From the NCBI GenBank assembly GCA_019119815.1, contig DWWH01000052.1, forward strand, positions 1 to 40,924: a stretch of DNA of 40,924 nucleotides, in the 5' to 3' direction. Positions 23,547 through 33,400 of this stretch are shown in pieces. Under the pieces are notes generated by a model. It was not told where the DNA came from and ran no database searches. It worked only from the letters and a program-made list of their open reading frames with translations. A program made the position numbers and the translations under genes. Position 1 is the stretch's first letter. Every line of letters begins with the position of its first letter. Source of the DNA: Candidatus Eisenbergiella intestinipullorum (GTDB lineage: Bacteria; Bacillota; Clostridia; Lachnospirales; Lachnospiraceae).

Positions 23547-24382
23547 TGGGCGTCTACAACCAGCACAGAAAGGAACAGCTGGAGGAGGCGGTCCGCTCCA
23601 TCCTGTCGCAGACCATGCGGGAATGGGAGCTGATCATCTGTGATGACGGCTCAGAAGGGGAAGCCGCCCGGCATCTGAAAGCATATGAGGGACGGGACGA
23701 ACGGATCCGCCTGTTTCGCCACTCCCGGAACCGGGGGCTTGCGGCAGCGCTGAACGCCTGCATCTCTCTGGCAAGGGGCAGCTACATCGCCCGGATGGAC
23801 GCAGACGATATTTCCATGCCGGACAGACTGGAAAAGCAGTACCGGTTTCTGGAAGCGCATCCCGAATACGCCTTTGTGGGATGCAGCGCATGGCTGATCG
23901 ACGACAACGGTGCATGGGGCATACGGAATATGCCGGAGCAGCCCTGCCGGATGGATTTTCTTCCCTTTTCTCCCTTTATCCATCCCTCCGTCATGGTGCG
24001 CAGGGAAGTCTATCTTGCGAGCGGAGGCTATCTTGTTTCCGAACAGACCTGCCGGTGCGAGGATTATGAGCTGTTCATGCGTCTTTACGCACAGGGGTTT
24101 CGCGGCTATAACCTGCAGGAACGGCTGTTCTGCTATCGGGAGGGGCGGGAGAGCTATGAACGCAGAACGTTCCGCTTCCGCCTGAACGAGGCGGGCATCC
24201 GGCAGCGCAGCTTCAGGGATCTCGGCCTGACAGGGCCGTATGCGCGGCTCTGTGCCCTCCGTCCCATGGCGGCGGGACTTCTCCCGGTTCCCGTTCTGAT
24301 GTACATGAAAAGACGACAGGCAAGAAAGGAGGCTGCCCGGATTGAATCTCACGGACCGGAATGGCAATGGCAGACAGAATGA
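23519..24382 (+). CDS. GT2 family glycosyltransferase
   Basis: This 287-residue GT-A transferase has VTVVMGVYNQ at the N-terminus, CDDGSEG (41-47), the metal-binding DADD at 94-97, and a CEDYELFMRL motif with the likely catalytic acidic residue. It probably extends the exported glycan from a nucleotide sugar; donor and acceptor are unknown. An in-frame ATG at 23507 exists, but GGAGG (23509-23513) sits between it and ATG 23519, fixing the later start. It overlaps the next gene by 41 bases. Confidence 0.92.
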   Translation: MSDRKVTVVMGVYNQHRKEQLEEAVRSILSQTMREWELIICDDGSEGEAARHLKAYEGRDERIRLFRHSRNRGLAAALNACISLARGSYIARMDADDISMPDRLEKQYRFLEAHPEYAFVGCSAWLIDDNGAWGIRNMPEQPCRMDFLPFSPFIHPSVMVRREVYLASGGYLVSEQTCRCEDYELFMRLYAQGFRGYNLQERLFCYREGRESYERRTFRFRLNEAGIRQRSFRDLGLTGPYARLCALRPMAAGLLPVPVLMYMKRRQARKEAARIESHGPEWQWQTE

Positions 24383-25748
24383 ATACCGCAGGCTGCTGCA
24401 AAGGACGCCCGCCCTTCTGCGGATCTCGGACAGGGCCTGGAGACAGGCACAGGAAATGGGGGCTTGGGCGCCGCAGGCGCAGATCGATGTCAGCATGTAT
24501 GTCCTTGGCCCGGTGCTGTATTCCTTTCTTACCTGGGTGCTCCGCCGGGCGCAGGAGACGGGAAAGAAAAGGCTTTATTTTCTGGCAAGGGACGGCTGGA
24601 TGATGTACCGGATGGCACAGGGGCTCTGCGAAGCCAAAGGGCTTTTTCCGGAATGCCGCTATCTTTATGCCTCCCGTTATGCCTGGAGAGTCCCGCAGCA
24701 GCATCTGAAAAGAGAAAGCAGTCTGGAGCAGATCTGCCGCAGCGGCATGCACGTGACCTTTGCCGATGTGATGCGGCGGGCCGGGCTGACACGGGAGGAG
24801 ACGGAAAAGATCGCTTCGCTGATCCGCCCGGGAAAAAGCATCCGGAAGGTCCTGACGCGCAGGGAGCTTCTCAGCCTGAGAACGCAGCTGGCAGGATGCG
24901 GACCCTTCCTGGAGCTTGCGGAAAGGCATTCCCGCAGCCGTTATGCCGGCACCCTTGCTTATCTGTCCCGGGAAGGACTGCTGGATCACGTTCCTTATGC
25001 GCTGGTGGACAGCGGCTGGACCGGAAGCCTGCAGGAAAGCCTGACCTGTCTTCTGGAAAGCGCCGGATACGGCGGACGGGTGGAGGGATATTATTTCGGT
25101 CTCTACAGCCTGCCCGACGCTGCGGATGCCGGACGGTTTCACGGCTGGTATTTCGGGCCGGGCAGCCGGGCGGGACGAAAGGCCCGGTTTTCCAACTGCC
25201 TCCTGGAATCTGTTTTCACGGCTCCCCACGGCATGACGGAGGGCTATGAAGAAGGGAACGAAGGTCCGGTTCCGCGGCTGGCCCGGCTTCATCCGAAGCG
25301 AAAGGCCTGGACAAAACGGCAGCTCGGACTCCTGGAAATCTATATGGAAACGCTCCTGAAAAGCCTGGATGAGGTACCTGAACAGGAAGCGCAGCTTCTG
25401 CGCGCCGAAGCCCTCCTTTCCCGTTTCATGTCCGCCCCGTCCCGGAAAGAAAGCATCTGCTATGGAAACGCTTTTTTCTCCGATGAGGTGACGGAGGAGA
25501 GGATGCGGCCTCTGGCGGCCCGCCTCACCCGGCGTCAGCTGCTGGAGCTGCACCTTCCGGTCCGCCTGCTTCTGTTTCTTTCCGGAAAAAGAAATCCGGC
25601 AGAAAGCGGATGGACAGAAGGGAGCGTCCGCCTGTACGGCGGGAGGCTGTACCCCTGGCACAGGGCGGGAATCCTGTTTGGCCGGTATGCGGTCTATTTG
25701 AAAATGCAGTACGATTATCAAAGGAAAAGAAAGGCGGCCGGAAAATGA
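24342..25748 (+). CDS. stand-alone LARDG-domain protein (COG5610-like, no HAD domain)
   Basis: This 468-residue protein shares with the genes at 27337 and 30406 the motifs LYFLARDG (78-85), YLYASRYAW (107-115) and LVDSGWTGSLQESL (221-234). In COG5610-type proteins this domain follows a HAD phosphatase-like domain; here the HAD part is absent. The biochemical activity of the domain is not known to me. The gene lies between a GT2 and the ABC exporter permease, so a role in building or processing the exported glycan is likely. The start is TTG 24342, supported by AAAGGAGG (24325-24332) 9 bases upstream. The stop overlaps the permease start as ATGA. Confidence 0.75.
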   Translation: MNLTDRNGNGRQNEYRRLLQRTPALLRISDRAWRQAQEMGAWAPQAQIDVSMYVLGPVLYSFLTWVLRRAQETGKKRLYFLARDGWMMYRMAQGLCEAKGLFPECRYLYASRYAWRVPQQHLKRESSLEQICRSGMHVTFADVMRRAGLTREETEKIASLIRPGKSIRKVLTRRELLSLRTQLAGCGPFLELAERHSRSRYAGTLAYLSREGLLDHVPYALVDSGWTGSLQESLTCLLESAGYGGRVEGYYFGLYSLPDAADAGRFHGWYFGPGSRAGRKARFSNCLLESVFTAPHGMTEGYEEGNEGPVPRLARLHPKRKAWTKRQLGLLEIYMETLLKSLDEVPEQEAQLLRAEALLSRFMSAPSRKESICYGNAFFSDEVTEERMRPLAARLTRRQLLELHLPVRLLLFLSGKRNPAESGWTEGSVRLYGGRLYPWHRAGILFGRYAVYLKMQYDYQRKRKAAGK

Positions 25749-26518
25749 ACCGATACGCGCAGCTGAAGCAGCACGGCTTTGTGATCAGACAGCTGGTAGC
25801 AAGGGAAATGAAGCGGAAGTATTCCAGATCCTTTCTGGGGATCCTGTGGAGCGTGCTGAACCCGCTTCTGAACATGGTGGTGCTTTCCGTCATTTTTACA
25901 AAAATGTTCAGTAGGAATATCGAAAACTACCCCCTGTATCTGCTCTGCGGGCAGACGATCTGGCAGCTCTTTACGGGAGCGACAAACGCGGCGATGACCG
26001 TCATGGCGGATAACCGGGTGATGCTGTCCAGAGTCCGGTTTCCTATGGAGATCCTTCCCATTTCCAGGGTGGCCGGCGCGATGGTGAACTACCTGTATAC
26101 CTTTGCGGCCTATTTCGTGATGCTCCTTCTGTTCGGAATACGGCCTGCCGCCACTCTGCTCGCCGCACCTTTGGTGATCGGATGTGTCACGCTGTTTTCT
26201 CTGGGGATCGGGTATCTGCTCGCCGCCGCCTATGTCTTTTTTGCGGACATCAAATATCTGTATTCTGTGCTCCTGGGGCTGTGGATGTACTGTTCGGCGA
26301 TCTTTTACCCGATCGAGCAGCTTCCCGGAACGATCGGAAGACTCGTTGAAGCCAACCCGGTGTACAACTATATCGCCTGCATGCGCAGCGCCACTCTGTA
26401 CGCTTCCTGGCCGACGGCAACGCAGTGGGCGCGGATGGCCGTATGGGCCGTCCTGATGTATGCGGCGGGCAGTCTGGTATTCCGGCTCTGCCGGGAACGG
26501 ATCATGCAGACCGTCTGA
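25745..26518 (+). CDS. ABC-2 type polysaccharide exporter permease (TagG/Wzm family)
   Basis: This 257-residue protein with six hydrophobic segments starts with REMKRKYSRSFLGILWSVLNPLLNMVVLSVIF, the amphipathic entry and first helix of TagG/Wzm/RfbA permeases. A later segment, SAIFYPIEQLPGTIGRLVEANPVYNYI, is the conserved loop of the same family. It pairs with the ATPase downstream to move a lipid-linked glycan across the membrane. The ATG overlaps the previous stop (ATGA); the frame upstream to 25610 is not used. Confidence 0.93.
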   Translation: MNRYAQLKQHGFVIRQLVAREMKRKYSRSFLGILWSVLNPLLNMVVLSVIFTKMFSRNIENYPLYLLCGQTIWQLFTGATNAAMTVMADNRVMLSRVRFPMEILPISRVAGAMVNYLYTFAAYFVMLLLFGIRPAATLLAAPLVIGCVTLFSLGIGYLLAAAYVFFADIKYLYSVLLGLWMYCSAIFYPIEQLPGTIGRLVEANPVYNYIACMRSATLYASWPTATQWARMAVWAVLMYAAGSLVFRLCRERIMQTV

Positions 26519-26563
26519 GACCGGCCCTCCGATAAGAGGCGGATCTCAACAGAAAGGAAGACA

Positions 26564-27340
26564 ATGAAAAGGAACAGAACCGCACAGAATCAGGCCCCTG
26601 CGGCCGTCATACGGCTCAGGGACGTGAGCATGCGCTTTCGGGTCAGTGAGATCAACGCGGGCAGCCTGAAGGAGTATCTGCTTGCAGTCCTGAAGCATCA
26701 GAACCGATACCGCATGCTGGAGGCCCTGCAGCACATCAGCCTTGAGATCGGCGCAGGCGAGATCGTCGGCATCATCGGCACCAACGGCTCCGGAAAGAGC
26801 ACGCTTCTGAAGCTGATCGCCGGTGTGCTCAGGCCCACGGAGGGACAGGTGGAAACGGATCCCGCAAAGGTACAGCTTCTCAGTCTGGGAACCGGCTTCG
26901 ACACGGAGCTGACCGCCAGAGAGAATGTATACCTGAACGGGGCGATCATCGGCTACAGCAGCAGGTTCATCGACGAGCACTACGAAGAGATCGTGGAATT
27001 CGCGCAGCTTTCGGGCTTTATGGAGGAAAAGATCAAGAATTTTTCCTCCGGGATGATTTCCCGGCTGGGCTTTGCCATTGCCACGGCGGGCGATGCGCCG
27101 GAGATCCTGATCCTGGATGAGGTGCTCAGCGTGGGAGACATGTTTTTCAGGAAAAAAAGCGAACAGAGGATCCGGGAACTGATCCGCAGCGGCTCCACAG
27201 TGCTGATCGTGTCCCATTCCACGGACGCCATCATCAAAAACTGCACCAGAGCGGTCTGGATCGAAAAGGGAATCTTAAGAAAGGATGGAGACCCGGCAGA
27301 GGTCTGCGCCGCCTATCGGAGGATGGAAAAAGAAGGATGA
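26564..27340 (+). CDS. ABC exporter ATPase (TagH/Wzt family, short form)
   Basis: This 258-residue ATPase has Walker A GTNGSGKST (72-80), signature FSSGM (160-164) and Walker B ILILDE (181-186), with the LKEYLLAVLKHQNRYRMLEAL stretch before the core that typifies TagH/Wzt. It ends soon after the nucleotide-binding domain, so it lacks the C-terminal carbohydrate-binding domain of Wzt proteins that read a terminal glycan cap. Export is therefore probably not cap-dependent through this subunit. The stop overlaps the next ATG (ATGA). Confidence 0.93.
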   Translation: MKRNRTAQNQAPAAVIRLRDVSMRFRVSEINAGSLKEYLLAVLKHQNRYRMLEALQHISLEIGAGEIVGIIGTNGSGKSTLLKLIAGVLRPTEGQVETDPAKVQLLSLGTGFDTELTARENVYLNGAIIGYSSRFIDEHYEEIVEFAQLSGFMEEKIKNFSSGMISRLGFAIATAGDAPEILILDEVLSVGDMFFRKKSEQRIRELIRSGSTVLIVSHSTDAIIKNCTRAVWIEKGILRKDGDPAEVCAAYRRMEKEG

Positions 27341-29397
27341 ATCTCAGAATACGACTTTACGGCATACTGGTGGGCCGGGTGCCGCAGATCCGGGAAAAAT
27401 ATCAGCACATGCGGAGCGCTCCGTCCGCTCTCCGGAGCCGTCCTGCCGCCTGGCTCTGTCTGATCTGGTGGAATCTCCTCTGGCTTTCCGGCAGGAGAAA
27501 TGCCGGGGAAACGGACAGTGACAGGCGGAGGGCAGGACGCCTTCCGGTTTCAGGACCGGAGAGCGCACTCTCCCTGCAGGAACCGCCGGACAGATTGGCC
27601 GAACGGCTTTCCGCCTTCGATGTCATTTCCTTTGACGTCTTCGATACCCTGCTGCTGCGTCCCTTCTGCCGCCCGGAAGATTTGTTCTACATCGTGGGGC
27701 AGAAGCTGTCCTGCCTGGATTTCCGCAGGATCCGCATGGAAGCGCAGGCCCGGGCCGCAGAACGCTGCCGGAAAGAAAAAGGGCACGGGGAGGTCACCCT
27801 TTCGGAGATCTATGACTGGCTGGAAAAAGAGGCCGGCATCCCGAAGGAGGAAGGCATGCGCGCAGAGCAGGAAACGGAAGAAGAACTGTGCTTTGCCAAC
27901 CCCTATATGCTGGAGGTGTTCCGGCATCTGAAAAAAAGAGGGAAGACCGTCATCGTGCTCTCCGATATGTATCTTCCTTCGCAGACCATCCTGCGCCTGC
28001 TTAAGACGCGCGGCTTTTCCGGCATCCACGCCTGCCTCGTCTCCTGCGAACAGGGCTGCGGCAAGGGAAACGGCGGGCTGTATGAGAAGGCCTTCGGACG
28101 GTTCGGTCCGGGACGCTTCATCCATGTGGGAGACAATCGGGCTGCCGACGGTAAAAAGGCGCGCCTTGCGGGCTGGGAGAGCGTCATCTGTCCGAACGTC
28201 AATATGGCCGGAAAGCCGTTCCGGGCAGGGGAAATGTCCCCCGTGACCGGGAGCCTGTACCGGGGGCTGGTGAACGCTCATCTGCACAACGGTCTGCGGC
28301 TTTGGGACCAGGACTATGAATGCGGCTTTGTTTACGGCGGGATTTTTGTGCTGGGCTACTGCCAGTTCATCCACGATCATGTCAGAGCGCATGGGATCGA
28401 AAGAATCCTGTTCCTGGCGAGGGACGGACATGTCCTCAGCCGGGTCTACCGCCTGCTTTATCCGGACGAAGCCGAAAAAAAGGCCCGCTATGCCCTCTGG
28501 TCCAGGCTGGCTGCCGTCAAGCTTACGGCAGCCCGGAACAAATACGACTATTTCCGGCGGTTTCTGTTTCATAAAGTGAACCAGGGCTTTACCCTGGAGC
28601 AGATTTTGGAAGCGATGGAGCTTTCCGACCTTCTCCCCGGCCTGACCGGGACGGAGGATGAGCCAAAAGAAGGGATAAAAGCGGGGAAAAGGACGGCAGA
28701 AGCGCGCGCAGAGACGGGCCTGAAGCGGGAGGAAACGCTCACGGACAAGAACGTGCACGCCGTCAGAGACTATTTGAACCTGCGCTGGGAGGAGGTTCTC
28801 GCCCGTTATGCAGCCCAGCTGGAAGAGGGCAGACGCTATTACGAAAGGATCCTGGACGGCGCTTCCCGGGCCGCGCTTGTGGACATCGGATGGGCCGGAA
28901 GCGGTGCGATGGCTCTGGATGTGCTGATCAATCAGGTCTGGAACCTGGACTGTGAGGTCACAGGGCTCCTGGCCGGGACCAACACCCGGCATAACGCGGA
29001 ACCGGATATGAGTGAAGCACAGCTTGCAGGCGGAAAGCTGGTCAGCTATCTGTTTTCCCACGCCCACAACCGGGACCTCTGGGAACGGCACAGCGCCGCG
29101 GCGGGCGACAACGTGGCTCTGGAAGAGCTGCTGGCATCTCCCTTTCCGGGCTTTCGGGGCTTTACGGGCCCGGACTGGGAGCAAAAGGCCCTGTGTCCGC
29201 GTACGGACGCACAGGCCAGGCGTGCGGAACGGATCCAGGAAGGGATCCTGGATTTCTGCAGACTGTATCTGAAAAGCGGTGCCGACCGTTTTATCGTTTC
29301 CATAAGCGGCAGGGACGCCGCGGCTCCCGCCCGCCTTTGGGCGGAGGCGGAAAGAAAGAGAAGAGCCCGGGAAAATACCGGATGCGTGCTGGTCTGA
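27337..29397 (+). CDS. HAD-LARDG two-domain protein (COG5610-like)
   Basis: This 686-residue protein begins with a hydrophobic stretch (about 37-51). A HAD domain then spans about 94-290: motif I DVFDT (100-104), motif II SDMYL (209-213), a motif III lysine around CGKGNGG, and motif IV GDN (265-267). The second domain has LFLARDG (358-364) and LVDIGWAGSGAMALD (514-528). The linker at 430-470 is charged and low-complexity. The HAD part could be a phosphatase for a phosphosugar or phospholipid head group, but the role is unknown. It is translationally coupled to the ATPase (ATGA) and belongs to the exporter operon. Confidence 0.83.
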   Translation: MNLRIRLYGILVGRVPQIREKYQHMRSAPSALRSRPAAWLCLIWWNLLWLSGRRNAGETDSDRRRAGRLPVSGPESALSLQEPPDRLAERLSAFDVISFDVFDTLLLRPFCRPEDLFYIVGQKLSCLDFRRIRMEAQARAAERCRKEKGHGEVTLSEIYDWLEKEAGIPKEEGMRAEQETEEELCFANPYMLEVFRHLKKRGKTVIVLSDMYLPSQTILRLLKTRGFSGIHACLVSCEQGCGKGNGGLYEKAFGRFGPGRFIHVGDNRAADGKKARLAGWESVICPNVNMAGKPFRAGEMSPVTGSLYRGLVNAHLHNGLRLWDQDYECGFVYGGIFVLGYCQFIHDHVRAHGIERILFLARDGHVLSRVYRLLYPDEAEKKARYALWSRLAAVKLTAARNKYDYFRRFLFHKVNQGFTLEQILEAMELSDLLPGLTGTEDEPKEGIKAGKRTAEARAETGLKREETLTDKNVHAVRDYLNLRWEEVLARYAAQLEEGRRYYERILDGASRAALVDIGWAGSGAMALDVLINQVWNLDCEVTGLLAGTNTRHNAEPDMSEAQLAGGKLVSYLFSHAHNRDLWERHSAAAGDNVALEELLASPFPGFRGFTGPDWEQKALCPRTDAQARRAERIQEGILDFCRLYLKSGADRFIVSISGRDAAAPARLWAEAERKRRARENTGCVLV

Positions 29398-29437
29398 CCG
29401 GAACGCCGGATGCCCGAAAGAAGATCTGAGAGGTATT

Positions 29438-29460
29438 AACAGAGCGGGAAACCGCCTGTT
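29438..29460. repeat. inverted repeat before the secreted protein gene
   Basis: AACAG-a-GCGG (29438-29447) pairs with CCGC-CTGTT (29452-29460) around GAAA, with one bulged A. It is not followed by a T run. It overlaps a possible -35 box TTGATA (29459-29464), though the -10 17 bases away (TACCGT) is poor. It may be a weak transcript boundary. Confidence 0.4.
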
Positions 29461-29521
29461 GATATAGAAAGAAGCCACACATACCGTTACTTATTTGATC
29501 TGTTTACAGAAAGGAAAAAAC

Positions 29522-30214
29522 ATGAAAAAGAAAGCAGCACTTTTACTCGCAGCAGTTATGACCTTCAGTCTGGGCACGACCGCTATGGCGGCGCCCAGCC
29601 CCGCCATCACCACCAGAAGCGTGCGGCAGGTGGTGGTGAACCCTTCCATCGGAGGAGACAGCCGGACGGTGAGTCTTTCCGGTCAGCAGACCGCAACCCT
29701 GCCCGGCACCACCTTCGTCACCGCAGGCGGGCAGACCGTTGACGCGGCGGCAGTGGCCCTCAGGAGCGCACCTTCCTCTGTGCAGGAGGCGCAGGAAGCG
29801 GCGGCATCCCTGGTGAGCGCGATCGCCTCTGGCGACATGCGCATCCTGAACTTCACCGGTCAGAAGGCGCTGTCTCTGACGGATGCGGCCGGAAATCTGA
29901 ACATCGTAAACCACATGAGCATCGGCCTTTCCACCGCTTCCGGAGAAGCGGTCTCTCAGAACGGATCCATCTCCGCCGCCTTTGCACTGAGCGACATTCT
30001 GGGAGAAAGAACCCTTCAGGAGGGAGAAACCGTCCAGGCCCTGTACAGAAGAGCGGACGGAACCTGGGCGGCGGTCCCTGTGGTGATCATCAACGGAGCG
30101 ATCGCCATCGCCCTTCCCGCCTTCAGCGGAGCCGTGAACGTCACCTTCGTTGTGGCGCAGGGAACGCCTTCCTCCACCGTCTCCGCCTCCGCGGCCGTTT
30201 CTCCCGCGACCTGA
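29522..30214 (+). CDS. small secreted Ala/Ser/Thr-rich protein of unknown function
   Basis: This 230-residue protein starts with a classic signal peptide (MKKKAALLLAAVMTFSLGTTAMA, cleavage likely before APS). The mature part is rich in Ala, Ser, Thr, Val and Gly, has no cysteine and no membrane anchor or LPXTG motif, and ends in an extended SSTVSASAAVSPAT tail. The region around 180-215 (ALYRRADGTWAAVPVVIINGAIAIALPAFSG) looks beta-rich. I do not recognise the family. AAAGGAA precedes the ATG by 6 bases. Its place inside a glycan-export operon suggests that it is a partner or acceptor of the exported glycan, which is speculation. Confidence 0.8.
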   Translation: MKKKAALLLAAVMTFSLGTTAMAAPSPAITTRSVRQVVVNPSIGGDSRTVSLSGQQTATLPGTTFVTAGGQTVDAAAVALRSAPSSVQEAQEAAASLVSAIASGDMRILNFTGQKALSLTDAAGNLNIVNHMSIGLSTASGEAVSQNGSISAAFALSDILGERTLQEGETVQALYRRADGTWAAVPVVIINGAIAIALPAFSGAVNVTFVVAQGTPSSTVSASAAVSPAT

Positions 30215-30264
30215 TCCCCAAAAAGAGCAGGCAGCCGGAAAGGAATATTCCTGAAAAAAATGCG

Positions 30265-30282
30265 CATACTGAAAGCAGTATG
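30265..30282. repeat. short perfect hairpin in the spacer after the secreted protein gene
   Basis: CATACTG (30265-30271) pairs with CAGTATG (30276-30282) around AAAG. TGCGCA occurs on both sides (30261-30266 and 30289-30294) and could extend it. Confidence 0.45.
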
Positions 30283-30323
30283 ACAGGCTGCGCAGCGAAC
30301 ATGGTGTGGTTTCATGAGAACTT

Positions 30324-30355
30324 CCCCGCCCCGGCATGCCGGAGGCGGGGATTTT
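30324..30355 (+). terminator. strong GC hairpin, probable internal terminator or attenuator
   Basis: CCCCGCC-CCGGC (30324-30335) pairs with GCCGG-a-GGCGGGG (30338-30350) around AT, followed by ATTTT. This very stable stem lies 50 bases before the large fusion gene, so it could reduce read-through from the exporter operon. Confidence 0.6.
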
Positions 30356-30405
30356 GCCGTGGCAAGAGAAAACCGCTTTGCTGCAAACGGCAGGAAAGGA
30401 AGGCT

Positions 30406-33400
30406 ATGACTCGAAACAGCAGAAACAATGTGCCCGCAGAAACCGAAAAGGTCCTGTTTGACGGCGGATATTCCTATGACGCTTCCATCCCCGTCCTGTC
30501 CGTCGTCATCCCGGTCTATCAGGTGGACAAATATCTTCCGAGATGTCTGGAAAGCGTGACGGAACAGACCTTTCAGAACCTGGAGATCATCGTCGTGGAG
30601 GACTGCTCCGGGCAGAAGGACCGGGCGATCATTGAATCCTTCTGCAGAAGGGATCCGCGGATCCGTTATATCAGGCACAGCCGGAACATGGGCCTCTTCC
30701 AGGCCAGGATCACCGGCATGAAATATGCCTCCGGAGAATATTTTGCCTTCCTGGACGGCGACGATTCCCTCTCTGTCGACTACTACCGCCTGCTGATGGA
30801 CCGGATCCGGGAAAGCAGCGCGGACATGGTCATCGGAGATTTTGCGGATGAGTATGAGGACGGAAGACTCGAATACTATAATTTCGACAACCTCCGCTTC
30901 CGGGACATCGATCTGTCCGGGGAGAAGGTCTATGAAACTTTCCTCGGGCAGCACGGGCTCTGGTTCGGCTGGCATACCGTATGGAACAAGGTCTGCCGAA
31001 GATCGCTCTGGGATGCCTCCCGAGACGTTCTGGAGCAGTTTTCCAGGAGTCATGGGCGTCTTGTCATGACGGAGGACATCGCCTTTTCCTGTGTGTTCTG
31101 GAGATACGCCCGCAGGGTGGTAAACTGCCACGGCGCTCTTTACCGATATTTTCATCATGCAGGCCAGTCTGTCGCCAACAGCGATCTGGCCAAATTTTCC
31201 GGAAGCCTGAACGACGTAGCCGCCGTTTTCGGCTTCTTCCGGGATTTCCTGATCCGGGAGGGGCTGTTTGAAAAATATCAAAAGGATTATGAAGCCTTCC
31301 GGGAGGTCTATATCCAGTTCTGGACGGGAAACGCGGATGCGCTGCAGGAGGAAGCGGACAGAAGGGCAGGGCGCAGGCTGATTCAGAAGCTGTTCGGCCA
31401 TGTGCGGGAACGAAACGGCAAGGATCATTTTCATTATTCCATGCGTTCTTCGATCGCCTCCTTTGAGTTCTACGAGGACATCAAAAAGAACATCTGCTCC
31501 GAACAGACACAGACCGTCAGCTTCGATGTGTTTGATACCCTGCTGGTCAGGCCTTTTCTGAAGCCTTCGGACCTGTTCGCCCTGATGGACGACGCCTTCA
31601 ACGAGATGGTATCGGCCCGCTCTTATGTGGATTTTCAGAAGATCCGGATGCGGACGGAGGAGGCGCTGCGAAAGGAGCTGAACATGGGTGTGGAGGAAGT
31701 GCGGCTCGGCGACATCTACGAAAAGATCGGAAGCCTTTTCGGACTGACCCGGGAGCAGACGAACGAGCTGAAAGACCTGGAGCTTGGGCTGGAAGAGCGG
31801 TTCATCCGGGCAAGAAGGACCGGAAAGGAGCTCTACGAGCTGGCCAAAAGCCAAAAGAAGCGGATCATCTGTATCAGCGACATGTATCTGTCCGGCGCAC
31901 AGGTGGAGCGGCTGCTGCGCCGCTGCGGCTACGAGGCGGACCGCGTCTATGTCTCCGGCGACTATCGGATGACCAAGCAGTCCGGAAAGCTGTACGGAGT
32001 CATGCTGCGGATGGAAAGGACCGCCCCGGACAGGATCGTGCACATCGGGGACAACTGGAACAGCGACGTGGTCATGGCCAAAAATGCCGGATTGAGATCC
32101 TACCACCTCGCCTCCCCCGTCAGCATGCTGAAGGGAGAAAATCCGGGAATCTATACAGGCTGCAGCTACCGAAAGATCTTCGGAGTGTCGGGAAAGATCT
32201 ATATGGGCGAATCGGCGGCGGAGTATCTGGGGATCCGCTGTATGCTCGCCCTTGTCGCCAACCGGATCTTTGACAATCCCTATACCGCTCAGTTCCATCC
32301 GGAGACGGATTTTAACTGTGATCCGTATTATATCGGCTACTATCTGCTGGGCATGCACGTATATGCCGTTGCGGACTGGGTCCTCAGGACCGCCCGGGAG
32401 GAGCACAGGCAGAAGGTACATTTTGTTTCCCGCGACGGCTTTCTTCCCTGGAAGGCCTTCCGGATCCTGGCCGAAAGCAGGGGAGCGCACACGGATTCCG
32501 GCTACCTGTATATTTCCAGGAAAGCGACGGCCATCCTGCAGAGCGGGTCCGCTGCGGATGTGGAATCCTACTTGAATTCCTTTTCCTCCGACAGCGTTTC
32601 CATCCGGACGCCCATCGACACGTTTGCAGTCATAGCGAAGGAGCAGTATCAGAACAGCCTGGAACGGCTCAGTGAAAGCGGACTGATCTATTTCGGAAAA
32701 ACCGGCGGCTTTCCGGAGACCATGAAGCTGGGAAAGCTCCTGTTTGAAGAATATCTGGATGCACAGAAAGCGGAGGCGTACATCCAACAAGCAAAGGAGC
32801 ATTTTCAGAAGCTCCTGCGGAAAGGGGACCTCCTTTTTGACCTGGGTTACCGCGCCAATAAGGAATACATCCTGAGCTCTCTGATCGGGAGGCCTGTCGA
32901 CTGCCTGTATCTGTATACCAATGAGAGCAGGGCGCTGGAACGGGCACGCCGCATGGGATTTTCCATCCGCACCTTTTATGATTATACCCCCACGGCCTAT
33001 GCGGCGGCCAGGGAGCTGATGTTTTCCGAGACGGGCCCCTCCTGCGTGGGTTATGACATGCAAAACGGCATGGCGCCCCTGTTTGATCCGGACTATCAGG
33101 AGCATTATTTCAACGAATTCGTGCTGAACACCATGCAGGAAGCCGCTCTGGATTTCGTCCGGGATTTTGAACGGACCTTTCGGGACACACCGGTGCCGTT
33201 TCTGTACAGAGGCTTTGATGCTTCTCTCCCCTTTGAATTCTTTCTGCATTATTCCGCCCCGGCGGACCGGCAGATCTTCGGATGCATCACCTTTGAGGAT
33301 GACAGCTTTGCCGGAAAGCCGTCCGCACTGACGGAAGAATGGCAGAAGGCCATTTCCTATCACCGGCTGGATCAGGACGTGCCGGAAAAGGAGGTAGTCC

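Noticed and set aside
30016..33363. 1115-codon open frame on the minus strand opposite the GT2-HAD-LARDG gene
   Set aside because: The plus-strand frame has three recognisable domains; the antisense frame has none and spans two separate plus-strand genes.
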